Source: JAUPVS01 sp037139495
GTDB taxonomy: Bacteria; Patescibacteriota; Saccharimonadia; Saccharimonadales; JAUPVS01
Reading direction: 5' to 3'
Assembly: GCA_037139495.1 (NCBI GenBank)
Contig: JBAXGG010000001.1
Span: 1 to 64,000, forward strand
DNA length: 64,000 bases
Made by a program: the position numbers and the translations under genes. Shown here piece after piece: positions 1-8,148 of the stretch. The notes under the pieces are model-generated. The model was not told the origin of the DNA. It did no database searches and worked only from the letters and a program-made list of their open reading frames with translations. Positions within the stretch are counted from its first letter, which is position 1, and every line of letters begins with the position of its first letter.

Positions 1-558
1 TTTATTAGCTCGCAGCGGATGGTTTACCTGATTGCCGACTTGTTGAATGTGTCGCGCCTTAAGACTGGTAAGTTTGTAATTGATGCTAAGCCGACTAACT
101 TGGCCGATGTGGTGGAAACAGAGCTAGAACAGCTTAAAGAAACCGCCAAGGGCAGGGGGCTTAAGATGGAATATCAAAGGCCAAAGAGCTTCCCAGTCAT
201 GAACCTGGACGAAACCAAGATCCGTCAGGTGATCATGAACTTTAGTGATAATGCCATCTATTATACCCCTAGCGGTGGCACTATTACTGTCTCCGTTCAA
301 GATAAGCCAGATAGTGTTGAGCTAACCGTTTCGGATAACGGCATCGGTGTACCTAAAGCCATGCAGCATCATCTGTTTACAAAATTCTATCGTGCCGAAA
401 ATGCCAAGAAGGCTCGACCCGATGGTACTGGCCTGGGCCTGTTTATGGCTCAAAAGGTTATCGTGGCACAGGGTGGTTCGATTATCTTCCATAGCGAAGA
501 AAACAAGGGAAGTACCTTCGGTTTCAGTTTCCCCAAAGCAAAACTACTTGTTAAGTAA
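1..558 (+). CDS. Sensor histidine kinase, C-terminal part (cut by window start)
   Basis: The reading frame is open to the first base, so the gene begins upstream. What remains is the end of the dimerisation helix and a complete HATPase_c domain. Visible signatures are the N box (NFSDNAIYYTP), the G1 box (DNGIGVP), the F box (FTKFYR) and the G2 box (GTGLGLFMA). The phosphoacceptor His and any sensor domain lie outside the window. By family it would autophosphorylate and pass phosphate to a response regulator. No regulator gene is visible here, and the next gene has its own promoter, so the signal and target are unknown. Confidence 0.9.
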   Translation, partial: FISSQRMVYLIADLLNVSRLKTGKFVIDAKPTNLADVVETELEQLKETAKGRGLKMEYQRPKSFPVMNLDETKIRQVIMNFSDNAIYYTPSGGTITVSVQDKPDSVELTVSDNGIGVPKAMQHHLFTKFYRAENAKKARPDGTGLGLFMAQKVIVAQGGSIIFHSEENKGSTFGFSFPKAKLLVK

Positions 559-613
559 TATTTAATCCTCTCTGTTAATGCTTGTGCTTAACTAGACTTT
601 ATGTTCATATCTA

Positions 614-642
614 TTGACAGCAAACACCTTTTATGGTAAACT
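614..642 (+). promoter_or_regulatory. Sigma70-type promoter for the surface-protein pair
   Basis: TTGACA (614-619) and TAAACT (637-642) are separated by exactly 17 bases, with TGG just before the -10. The predicted start is near 649. A GAGGGG Shine-Dalgarno follows at 662-667, before the ATG at 677. Confidence 0.75.
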
Positions 643-676
643 GCCAGAGAATTAATCTTGTGAGGGGATTTTGAAT

Positions 677-1840
677 ATGAGTGATCCAACAATACAGACA
701 GGAACTATGGGCTCGACGCCACCAATGGCCGAACAAGGTGGTCAACCACCTGTGTTCGATCAACAGGCAGAAGCTAACCAGGATGCTAGTAATATCGAAC
801 AGCGTCGACATTTTGCTAGCACTCGTGCCAAGCTTGGTGCAGCCGCAGTGGGGGCAATCATTGTACTAGGAGGTGCAATTGGATTCATACAAAGCCGTGA
901 CGGTAGTAAAGTAGCCAACGCCGATAGTATTTCAGCCCTAGACAATGGACATAAATACGATGCTTGCCCTGACGGCATGTTCCCGAATGGTGCATACGAA
1001 TCCTCACTAGATGTCTCTAATCCTAACGATTTGCACCGTCGTCCTGCTGACACCCTTAATGACGCCAGTAATCTTACCGACTACTTCTTTGGGAGTAACG
1101 GCGTTGCATGTGAATCAGCAGCTACCCTGGCAGTTGTTAAAGAAGGCTATATGAACATGCTTGGTGATGGTGCTGCCAAAACATTTGGCTTTGATGTGCT
1201 CGGAAGTGTTAATGAGCAGGCTGACATTTACACAAATAAAACTGATGTTGCTCAGAGTGATGCCGACAAGCTAGCTAGCATCATGGAAGCAAACTCCCAA
1301 CTGAACCCAGTCGAACTACAAGGTGCTTATTACCAAGTAGTTGGCGTTAAGGAAGGCGACAAGGTGGTCGCTCAACTTAATAAGGTTCAGGTTAAGTTCG
1401 CTAAAGAAACAGTCTTTGTCACTATTGTTGGGGGTGATGCTCGTGCCAATAACCAAATTATGGTTACTGACCGTGAAACTGGCCAGGTATTCTTCTTGAA
1501 TGCAGTAGGCTCAATTCCAGAAGTTAGCCCTCAGGATCAACTTCAGCAAAGCGGCGGCAACGGTGGTGGACAGTTCGGCACCATTAATGGCTCTGGCGAA
1601 TCTAACCAGCCTGGCAACGTCCCAGAAAGCGGCGGTAACGGCGGCTTTACTCCTGGCAGAGCACCGAGCTTCGGCCCAGGCGGTGGTGGTGGCGGTGGCG
1701 GTACAACCACAACCGAACGTGGCGGTGGTACAACCACAACTACACGACCTAGCACAACCACAACTAGCCAGGTAACTACTACAACCACAACTCAGCCTAA
1801 GGGTATTGATCCAGGCCAACCAGGCGGAGGACCAACCTAA
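677..1840 (+). CDS. Membrane-anchored surface protein with Gly/Thr-rich tail
   Basis: I do not recognise the family. The start is placed at ATG 677 because GAGGGG lies 9 bases upstream; an in-frame TTG at 671 is too close to that site. The protein has about 50 hydrophilic residues, one membrane helix (about residues 53-70) and a long probably external region with two Cys that could pair. The last 90 residues are low complexity: a Gly run followed by repeated Thr tracts broken by Arg, Pro and Ser. Such tails usually act as wall-spanning or glycosylated stalks, which is inference. It is followed 31 bases later by another surface protein and probably shares its transcript. Confidence 0.7.
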   Translation: MSDPTIQTGTMGSTPPMAEQGGQPPVFDQQAEANQDASNIEQRRHFASTRAKLGAAAVGAIIVLGGAIGFIQSRDGSKVANADSISALDNGHKYDACPDGMFPNGAYESSLDVSNPNDLHRRPADTLNDASNLTDYFFGSNGVACESAATLAVVKEGYMNMLGDGAAKTFGFDVLGSVNEQADIYTNKTDVAQSDADKLASIMEANSQLNPVELQGAYYQVVGVKEGDKVVAQLNKVQVKFAKETVFVTIVGGDARANNQIMVTDRETGQVFFLNAVGSIPEVSPQDQLQQSGGNGGGQFGTINGSGESNQPGNVPESGGNGGFTPGRAPSFGPGGGGGGGGTTTTERGGGTTTTTRPSTTTTSQVTTTTTTQPKGIDPGQPGGGPT

Positions 1841-1871
1841 GTCTTAATCTAAGAACAGAGGAGAATAAATT

Positions 1872-2966
1872 ATGAAGAAAATTTTTAACCGATTCACAAA
1901 ACTGTTCTCAGGTATGGCTGTTAGTCTGCTTGCGACCGGTATGATCCTAGCTCCAATGAAAGTATCAGCCCTAAGTATCCCTTACGACGGCGCTAATACT
2001 CCACCCGCTCCTTACCCTGCCTTTAACATCTTTACGGGTACACCTTCCGAAGGTGACGAACATGACTTTTTGCGCGGCAAGGTAAAGGGAGACACGAATG
2101 CTTCTACTAATGTCGTAAACACTGCTTGTGATACTGGTACAACTTTTACACTACGCATTTACGTTCACAACGGTGCTTCACAGTACAATAACGGAACAGG
2201 TGACGGCGCAAGCGTTGCTCACGGTGTAAACGTTAAAGTCGGTAACATTACCGGTACTGGCACAACCTTTACTCCGGACGCTTTTATTAGCGCTAGTAAT
2301 GCTCAAACTGTAACTGATGACATGCGCATAAACTGTACTAACGGTCAGCAAGTTACTATGAGTTATGTTAAGGGTACTGCTCAACAGTTTACTGGTGGCC
2401 ATGGCTATCAACCCGTAAGTGACAACATTGTTACTACTGGTGCTGCAGTTGGTACTAATGGTCCTGACGGCAACGTTTGGGGCTGTTGGGAACAACGCGT
2501 TTGGGTAACACTAGACGTTACTGTTACTAAGGTAACTCCTACAATTTCAGAAGGTGTATGTAAGTTAGTAGATGTTTTGCCTGGCGACAACCGATCGGTT
2601 AAAGCCACTGTTAGCGGGACAGTTAACAATGCCACTATTGTTGGTTACGAAATCAACTGGGGCGATGGCTCACCAGTTTCTAACAAGCAAACTGATAGCC
2701 ATACTTACACTAAAGATGGCACTTACACAATTACTACCAAGGTAAATGTTAAGTTCGTCGACGGGAACACCGAATGGAAGACTGCCAGTACATGTACTAA
2801 GCAAATAACCTTTAAGCCAGGTGTACCACCAGTTGTTCCTCCAGTAACTCCACCAACAACTTTGGTGAACACTGGACCTGGCAGCACGGCCGCCGTCTTT
2901 GCAGCCTTCAGTATCGCTGGTGCCATGGCTTACAGAGTCTTCGTTACTCGTCGCCTCAGTGAATAA
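1872..2966 (+). CDS. Secreted PKD-domain protein with sorting-like C-terminus
   Basis: A GAGGAG ribosome site precedes ATG 1872. The 364-residue product has a signal peptide (basic MKKIFNRFTK, hydrophobic stretch to about residue 33). A polycystic-kidney-disease type beta-sandwich follows at about 225-315, recognised from WGDG (263-266) and HTYTKDGTYTIT. After a Pro-rich linker comes LVNTGPG (331-337), then a hydrophobic helix (339-357) and a basic tail VTRRLSE. That order (motif, helix, positive tail) is the layout of sortase substrates, though the motif is not LPXTG. Residues 40-220 match nothing I know. A surface adhesin or S-layer-like role is inferred. A strong terminator follows. Confidence 0.75.
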   Translation: MKKIFNRFTKLFSGMAVSLLATGMILAPMKVSALSIPYDGANTPPAPYPAFNIFTGTPSEGDEHDFLRGKVKGDTNASTNVVNTACDTGTTFTLRIYVHNGASQYNNGTGDGASVAHGVNVKVGNITGTGTTFTPDAFISASNAQTVTDDMRINCTNGQQVTMSYVKGTAQQFTGGHGYQPVSDNIVTTGAAVGTNGPDGNVWGCWEQRVWVTLDVTVTKVTPTISEGVCKLVDVLPGDNRSVKATVSGTVNNATIVGYEINWGDGSPVSNKQTDSHTYTKDGTYTITTKVNVKFVDGNTEWKTASTCTKQITFKPGVPPVVPPVTPPTTLVNTGPGSTAAVFAAFSIAGAMAYRVFVTRRLSE

Positions 2967-3070
2967 TCATCCCCTGTGGATAAGTGCCCTAGCCAAAACA
3001 TAAGTTTTATGCTAAGCTAAGCAATAGAAATGAGCACTGACTGACCGCTCGATCTCGGTAACAATAAGGA

Positions 3071-3094
3071 CCCCTGGCTAACCCCAGGGGTTTT
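3071..3094 (+). terminator. Rho-independent terminator
   Basis: A 7-bp perfect stem CCCCTGG/CCAGGGG is followed by TTTTCTTTT. It ends the surface-protein operon before tRNA-Glu. A TATGCTAAGCT -10-like element near 3008-3018 could drive a short RNA ending here, but there is no further support for that. Confidence 0.8.
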
Positions 3095-3157
3095 CTTTTG
3101 GCCTCTGTTATGGTACAATTTTGCGGTTGTAGCAAGCGTTACATATTCCTCGCTCAT

Positions 3158-3232
3158 GGTCTCATCGTCTAACGGTTAGGACACCGGGTTTTCATCCCGG
3201 CAATAGGAGTTCGATTCTCCTTGAGATCACCA
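3158..3232 (+). tRNA. tRNA-Glu (anticodon TTC)
   Basis: The cloverleaf is complete. The acceptor GGTCTCA pairs with TGAGATC, and the anticodon stem CCGGG/CCCGG encloses the loop TTTTCAT with anticodon TTC. A TTCGATT T-loop and an encoded CCA end at 3232. A TACAAT -10 element at 3114-3119 gives a leader of about 32 bases. Confidence 0.95.
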
Positions 3233-3241
3233 GTCTAAGCG

Positions 3242-3263
3242 CCCCACTTTAGGTGGGGTTTTT
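3242..3263 (+). terminator. Rho-independent terminator after tRNA-Glu
   Basis: CCCCAC/GTGGGG stem with loop TTTAG, followed by a run of five T. Its complement could also help stop the leftward gene ending at 3276. Confidence 0.75.
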
Positions 3264-3275
3264 AGATTCTTGTAT

Positions 3276-4058
3276 TCACGCTTTGAGTATCTTCTTTAGG
3301 CGGGCGTTGTTGATCTTTATAGTCTGTCCATTGAGTCTGCCAAGAAAGTAGTCACTGTAACGAAAAGCGAGTTGGTTGGCCCAGCCTAGGGCTATTGCCC
3401 AGCAGAAAATTGCCCAGCTTAATAGTATGACTATGCCGCTCACAACCTGAATCACAGAAGTGGTGTCGGCTACTTGTAGTAAAATATTTGACGGCAAAAA
3501 AGCAAGTAATAGGGCTAAGGTTGCTGACAAATAAGAAATTAGTAGGAATATCCCGTATTCAACAAGCCGAACTCGGTCGTGGCGCATTTTCCATAGCGAG
3601 GCGGGTTTATAGACCCAAACAACCGAGACGATGTTGCCCAGTCCCAGGCTTATTATAACGGCGATTATAGCTAGCAAGATCGCAAACCAGTAGCTATTCC
3701 AGTCGTTTATAACCCAACAGGTGAATGTTATTAAAGCTAAATCAATCGGTATGGCTATAATTAGCAAGGCTAAGTTCTTGTAAAGGAACAAACTTTTAAG
3801 TGAGCGGCCTTTAGCAGCACGCTTTAAAACCTTGTCGGCGTCAGCACCTAGTTGCGAGGCGTTATAGAAAGCCAAACTCCAGATAAATATATTGGCGGCT
3901 GCGTAAGGTAATCCCCGGTGATAGGTGTGAATCAAAACACCGATCGTTATGCCGGCCAGCGTCCCGGCGGCCGAAAGTAGCAAATTTAGTGGCAGGCGCC
4001 ACGGCCGAGCTAATGCCCGACCGAGTTCTTCGTTTAGTAGACTTACTTTGAAGGCCAT
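3276..4058 (-). CDS. Polytopic membrane protein of unknown function
   Basis: This 260-residue protein has about six hydrophobic segments. They are separated by short basic loops (KRAAKGRSLKS, WKMRHDRVRL), and the tail is basic and soluble (NNARLKKILKA). The N-terminal 30 residues (NEELGRALARPWRLP) look amphipathic. No motif identifies a transporter or enzyme. It lies 11 bases downstream of a secreted coiled-coil gene on the same strand, so the two are probably cotranscribed with the pilin-like gene at 5201. Confidence 0.65.
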   Translation of the reverse strand: MAFKVSLLNEELGRALARPWRLPLNLLLSAAGTLAGITIGVLIHTYHRGLPYAAANIFIWSLAFYNASQLGADADKVLKRAAKGRSLKSLFLYKNLALLIIAIPIDLALITFTCWVINDWNSYWFAILLAIIAVIISLGLGNIVSVVWVYKPASLWKMRHDRVRLVEYGIFLLISYLSATLALLLAFLPSNILLQVADTTSVIQVVSGIVILLSWAIFCWAIALGWANQLAFRYSDYFLGRLNGQTIKINNARLKKILKA

Positions 4059-4069
4059 GAAGGCTTAAC

Positions 4070-4885
4070 TTAGACGTCGGTACTGCCGAAAGCAGCTTTG
4101 AGAGTATCGCGGGCAGTTTTAGCCGTAGCTTGAAAAGTAGCATCATTGGCTTTGACGGCAGCGTTTCGTGTTTCGGCCAATGCCTTAACAGTCGCTCCAA
4201 TGCCTGTGTCAGACTTACGATTGGCTGTAAAGCTTTCTCGGGCTGTTTTAAGCGCGGCTTTGAGAGTTGTTCTAATGTTGGCCGAATCGGCAGGGTTAGC
4301 ACTACAGCTGGCCTTAGCGGTGGCTAGGGCGGCACTGACGGCAGCCGTGAAGCTGCTTGTTTGGTTAGTAACACTAGCTTTTTGAGCGGCAATTGCGCTG
4401 TCAACTCCAGCACGGAAAGTGGTTCGAGCTGCATCATTAGCTTTACGACGGGCAGTTACGGCATTAGTAATGGTAGTTTCGTAGGCTTTGACGGCGGCTA
4501 CTTGGACGGAAGTTGTCGCTTTGGCCTCTAGTTTAGTAAAGCTAGCTTGACGCTCTGTGTCGTTTTTAGTTCGGCTGTCGGCGAGTTCTTGGTCCCATTT
4601 GGAACGATCACCAGTAATATCTTTGGTTCGTTGAGTTTCGGCCGTATCTTTTTTTTCTTTTTTGTCAGACAAGCCCTTTTCGATTTCGGCTTTGCCACTG
4701 GCTAACTTAGCACAAAAATCAGAGCCGGAGCCCGATTTTTCGGTGCTAGCGGCCGTTGGCGTTGGCTTTGTTACAGTTTCGTTACTGTCACGTGCATAAA
4801 CTGCTACCGGGGCGCTAACTGCGAACAGTAATGTCAACGATAAGCTAGCGTAACCAAGCCGAATGAATTTAGAGAGACGATTCAT
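4070..4885 (-). CDS. Secreted Ala/Lys-rich helical protein
   Basis: The 271-residue product starts with a signal peptide (MNRLSKFIRLGYAS, hydrophobic core, then AVYA before the mature part). The rest is almost entirely charged and Ala-rich, with a spaced pattern such as TARKTFRAG and KAALKTARESFTA, typical of long helical or coiled-coil rods. There are two Cys (FCAKL, ASCSAN). There is no membrane anchor at the C-terminus. It overlaps the upstream pilin-like gene by 17 bases, implying translational coupling and a shared surface role. No family recognised. Confidence 0.7.
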   Translation of the reverse strand: MNRLSKFIRLGYASLSLTLLFAVSAPVAVYARDSNETVTKPTPTAASTEKSGSGSDFCAKLASGKAEIEKGLSDKKEKKDTAETQRTKDITGDRSKWDQELADSRTKNDTERQASFTKLEAKATTSVQVAAVKAYETTITNAVTARRKANDAARTTFRAGVDSAIAAQKASVTNQTSSFTAAVSAALATAKASCSANPADSANIRTTLKAALKTARESFTANRKSDTGIGATVKALAETRNAAVKANDATFQATAKTARDTLKAAFGSTDV

Positions 4886-5201
4886 TGTAAGCTCCTCCTA
4901 TATTGGCAGCTGCCGAACTAGTACTTTGAGCAGCGGTGCCTTCGCTAGCAGTATGTTTTTGATCAATTGTTGATTCGCTACTGGCATCTTTAGAAACCAA
5001 GCTATCGATACTGGCAGTTGTGCCGGCAGCAATTGGTGCGGCGAACTGACTTTTAACGGTCGTAGATGCGGTGCTATTTGTACTAGAGGTAGACTTATTT
5101 TTACGCTGGAAAAACATGAATCCAAGACCAGCTAAGAGGGCGATTACCACTACAATCACCACCAGCTCAATCGCCGAGAATCCTTCCTGATTATTTTTCA
5201 T
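4869..5201 (-). CDS. Type IV pilin-like / pseudopilin small protein
   Basis: The N-terminus MKNNQEGFSAIELVVIV is a class III prepilin signal: a short basic leader, Gly before a hydrophobic residue at the cleavage site, Glu at position +5 of the mature form, then a 20-residue hydrophobic helix. The remaining 75 residues are Ser/Thr/Ala-rich and disordered rather than a pilin globular head, which makes it very short for a major pilin. AAAGG precedes the start by 7 bases, and a TATAAT on the minus strand sits at 5229-5234. No peptidase or pilus ATPase gene is in the window. Confidence 0.75.
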   Translation of the reverse strand: MKNNQEGFSAIELVVIVVVIALLAGLGFMFFQRKNKSTSSTNSTASTTVKSQFAAPIAAGTTASIDSLVSKDASSESTIDQKHTASEGTAAQSTSSAAANIGGAYNESSL

Positions 5202-5246
5202 TAGGTACCTTTCTATATTTATAAATTTATTATATAACGCTTGTGG

Positions 5247-6629
5247 CTAGGATACTATAGCGTAGATGGCAGCGATTCCGGCCGCACCCATTAGTGCCGT
5301 AACCATCCAGCCCATCACAGTTACCGAGCGACTGTTAGCCCACTCGCCCATAATCTTCTTGTTACTGCTAATTAAAACAATCAATAATATAACAACAGGG
5401 GCAACTATACCATTTGCGACAGCCGAGTAAATCAGCGCTTTGATGGGGTCAAGGCCGATAAAGTTCAAGCCTAGTCCGACGAACATCGAAATAATAATGA
5501 TGCCGTAAAAGGCGTGAGCCTGCTTCAGTTTAGAATTGAGACCCTCCTTCCACAGGAAGCTCTCCGAGAAGGCATAGCTGGTTGAACCGGCCAAAACGGG
5601 AATTGCCAGCAAACCGGTACCGATAATACCAACGGCGAATAGTAGGAAAGTGGCATTTCCAGCGAACGGTCTTAAAGCCTCTGCAGCCTGTGCAGCCGAA
5701 GTTATCGTGGTAATTCCGTGTGGGAATAAAACCGCTCCACAAGCGGCGATAATAAAAAACATCACTACGTTAGATAGCAGCATGCCCGACCAAACATCGA
5801 TTCGCATACTTTTTACGTCAGACTTACTAGCTCCCTGTCGGGATACGACGGTAGTCTTACCCTGGACAATCTGTTCTTCAACTTCTTGGGAGGTTTGCCA
5901 GAAGAATAGGTACGGCGAGATGGTAGTACCCAGGATAGCGCAAATTAACAGCATTTGCTCTTTGCTCCAGGTCATATGTGGGATAAATGAGTGATGCAAA
6001 ACATCTGTCCAATTGATATGGGCAAGCAAAGCCGACCCAACGTAAGCAAACAACACCATCGCCAACCATTTTAGGTATTTAGCGTAACGAGCGTAAGGTG
6101 TAAAAATCTGTAGACCTAGGCTAACGACCGTAAAGCCAATAACCAGCATTGGAAAATTCAGGCTTGGTTGTAAGAGTTGTGCACCTTTGGCCATGGCGCC
6201 TAAGTCGGCACCAATGTTAAAAGCGTTAGCTGCAAATAATAGTAAGGTGCAGGCGTAAAGGACTCTCCTTGAAAAGTTCTTACGAATTGAGCCGGCTAGA
6301 CCGCGGCCAGTCACTAAACCGATCCGGGCGCACATTTCTTGAACCAGGGACATCAAGGGGAAGGTAAATATAGCCATCCAAAGCAGCTGGAAGCCGTATT
6401 GAGCTCCAGCCTGAGAATAAGTGGCAATCCCAGATGGGTCATCGTCGGATGCACCGGTAGTAAGGCCGGGCCCGAGCATGTGCCAATAATCTTTGCCTTT
6501 TTTTAACATGTTAGGCGTGGCGGGTAGGTTGTGGCTTAGCTGTTGGCTAATTTGCTGACCAGCTGCAACGCCTTTATCTAATATTTGGGCGGGCGCTTCG
6601 GCGCTTTTCTGGAGTATATTTTTATTCAT
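5247..6629 (-). CDS. NRAMP-family divalent metal transporter, variant clade
   Basis: The 460-residue polytopic protein carries the NRAMP signature in TM1 (GPGLTTGASDDDPSGI) and a TM6 region TTISPYLFFWQTSQEVEEQ. Canonical Mn/Fe NRAMPs have DPGN in TM1 and a metal-ligand Met in TM6. Here TM1 reads DPSG, and the TM6 Met is not apparent. Such changes are reported for NRAMP-related transporters of harder ions such as Mg2+, so substrate assignment to Mn/Fe should not be assumed. It is divergent from pyruvate kinase, with a minus-strand TATAAT at about 6651. No clear ribosome site precedes the ATG. Confidence 0.85.
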   Translation of the reverse strand: MNKNILQKSAEAPAQILDKGVAAGQQISQQLSHNLPATPNMLKKGKDYWHMLGPGLTTGASDDDPSGIATYSQAGAQYGFQLLWMAIFTFPLMSLVQEMCARIGLVTGRGLAGSIRKNFSRRVLYACTLLLFAANAFNIGADLGAMAKGAQLLQPSLNFPMLVIGFTVVSLGLQIFTPYARYAKYLKWLAMVLFAYVGSALLAHINWTDVLHHSFIPHMTWSKEQMLLICAILGTTISPYLFFWQTSQEVEEQIVQGKTTVVSRQGASKSDVKSMRIDVWSGMLLSNVVMFFIIAACGAVLFPHGITTITSAAQAAEALRPFAGNATFLLFAVGIIGTGLLAIPVLAGSTSYAFSESFLWKEGLNSKLKQAHAFYGIIIISMFVGLGLNFIGLDPIKALIYSAVANGIVAPVVILLIVLISSNKKIMGEWANSRSVTVMGWMVTALMGAAGIAAIYAIVS

Positions 6630-6704
6630 GTAAGTTAGTACTTAAGCTTAATTATATGCAAACCTCTAGTATCTGCAACCATAAGCAAGTAAAATTGATA
6701 AGTA

Positions 6705-8135
6705 ATGGATACTACTAGTCAGGTGCCTAAGGTGCCCCTATCTAAATTTAAGCGGACAAAGATCATTGCTACGGTCGGTCCGTCAACGAATAGTTACTCG
6801 GCTATCTTAGGATTAATTACAGCTGGCGCCAATGGTATTCGGCTTAATTTTGCCCACGGTAATCACGAGGAACGTAAGGCTCAAATTACTTGGATTCGTA
6901 ATGCCGCCAAAAGTTATGGTAAGCCAGTGGCAATCATCCAAGATCTACAAGGTCCAAAAATGCGGCTCGGTGACTTCGACGGCATCATTAATGTCCGCAA
7001 AGGCCAGAGTCTGCAATTCGCCTACCTTGCTGATATGGAGAGGTCAGGCATTATTCCCTTGCAGTATGACCTTAGCAAAAAGGTTAAGAGGGGCGAAAAA
7101 CTATATCTTTATGACGGGAAAGTCCGGACAACTATTACTAGTGTTAAGGACGGGGTTATCCATGTCGAAGCGGAGAATGACGGTATTTTAATCAAGCGCA
7201 ATGGCGTAAATCTACCGGACACCGACTTTGAGGGCGATATTATTACCGCTAAAGACAAAAAAGACCTAGCCTTCGGCTCTATTCATGATATCGATTACGT
7301 AGCCCTCAGTTTTGTCCAAAATTCCGCTGACATCGAACGGCTTCGCAAACAGCTCAAAACTTTAGGTAGTAGTGCAAAAATTATCGCCAAGATAGAAACG
7401 AAAGCCTCTGTCGACAACCTCGAATCTATTATTGAAGCTTCCGACGCCGTAATGGTGGCCCGTGGTGACCTAGCACTAGAAACATCCGCCGAAGCCGTGC
7501 CGGTTGTCCAGCGTATGATAATAGGGCTGGGACTAGCTCATAGCAAGCCAACCATAGTCGCAACACAAATGCTGGCTAGTATGACAGAGATGCCAGAACC
7601 CACTAGAGCCGAAGTTTCTGATGTCGCTACCGCAGTTATTATTGGCGCCGATTGTGTGATGCTAAGCGACGAGACGGCTAATGGCCAATACCCAATAGAA
7701 GCTGTTGAGGTTATGAAACGAGTAACTACCTATACCGAAATTAATAACCCATTAACGGTTCTATTTCCCCGCCAGCCAGATAATACCCGCCAGGGTGCAG
7801 TCTGTTCGGCAGTAATTAAACTGGCTGAAAGCCTGCCAGCTAATGCTATTGTTGCCGAAACTCATTCTGGGGCAGTTGCCCTAGAGATAGCAACTCGCCG
7901 CCCGACTGTTCCATTGATTGCAGTGACGGCCGACCCGCGGGTTGCACAGCAACTGGCGATTGTCTTTGGCGTTAAAGCCTACATACGTCCTTCTGACCGT
8001 TTAGCAGCTACAAAATTGACCAATTGGCTGTTGCAGGCCAAGGTACTTAGTAAGGGTGATATCGTGGTGACGGCTTCTGGTAAGCACCCGGGAGTAGTCG
8101 GGACAACAGATACAATTAAGATAAGAGTACTATAG
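6705..8135 (+). CDS. pyk: Pyruvate kinase
   Basis: The product (476 residues, the usual bacterial length) converts phosphoenolpyruvate and ADP to pyruvate and ATP in the cytosol. Visible motifs are TKIIATVGPSTNS at the start, the TIM-barrel region IQDLQGPKMRLG, and the active-site stretch AKIETKASVDNLESII with its catalytic Lys. The Mg site MVARGDLALE, the MLASM and ADCVMLSDETANG motifs and the C-terminal domain are also present. A TAAAAT -10 element (6690-6695) lies 9 bases before the ATG, so the leader is only a few bases. It heads the glycolytic run pyk-pgk-tpiA, with pgk 13 bases downstream. Confidence 0.97.
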   Translation: MDTTSQVPKVPLSKFKRTKIIATVGPSTNSYSAILGLITAGANGIRLNFAHGNHEERKAQITWIRNAAKSYGKPVAIIQDLQGPKMRLGDFDGIINVRKGQSLQFAYLADMERSGIIPLQYDLSKKVKRGEKLYLYDGKVRTTITSVKDGVIHVEAENDGILIKRNGVNLPDTDFEGDIITAKDKKDLAFGSIHDIDYVALSFVQNSADIERLRKQLKTLGSSAKIIAKIETKASVDNLESIIEASDAVMVARGDLALETSAEAVPVVQRMIIGLGLAHSKPTIVATQMLASMTEMPEPTRAEVSDVATAVIIGADCVMLSDETANGQYPIEAVEVMKRVTTYTEINNPLTVLFPRQPDNTRQGAVCSAVIKLAESLPANAIVAETHSGAVALEIATRRPTVPLIAVTADPRVAQQLAIVFGVKAYIRPSDRLAATKLTNWLLQAKVLSKGDIVVTASGKHPGVVGTTDTIKIRVL

Positions 8136-8148
8136 CGATTGGGGTGGG

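Noticed and set aside
671..676. TTG start at 671 for the Thr-rich protein
   Set aside because: It lies only 3 bases after the Shine-Dalgarno, while ATG 677 has ideal spacing.
1543..1788. Antisense ORFs through the Gly/Thr-rich region
   Set aside because: They translate to Val/Pro or Cys/Ala runs that only mirror the repetitive sense strand.
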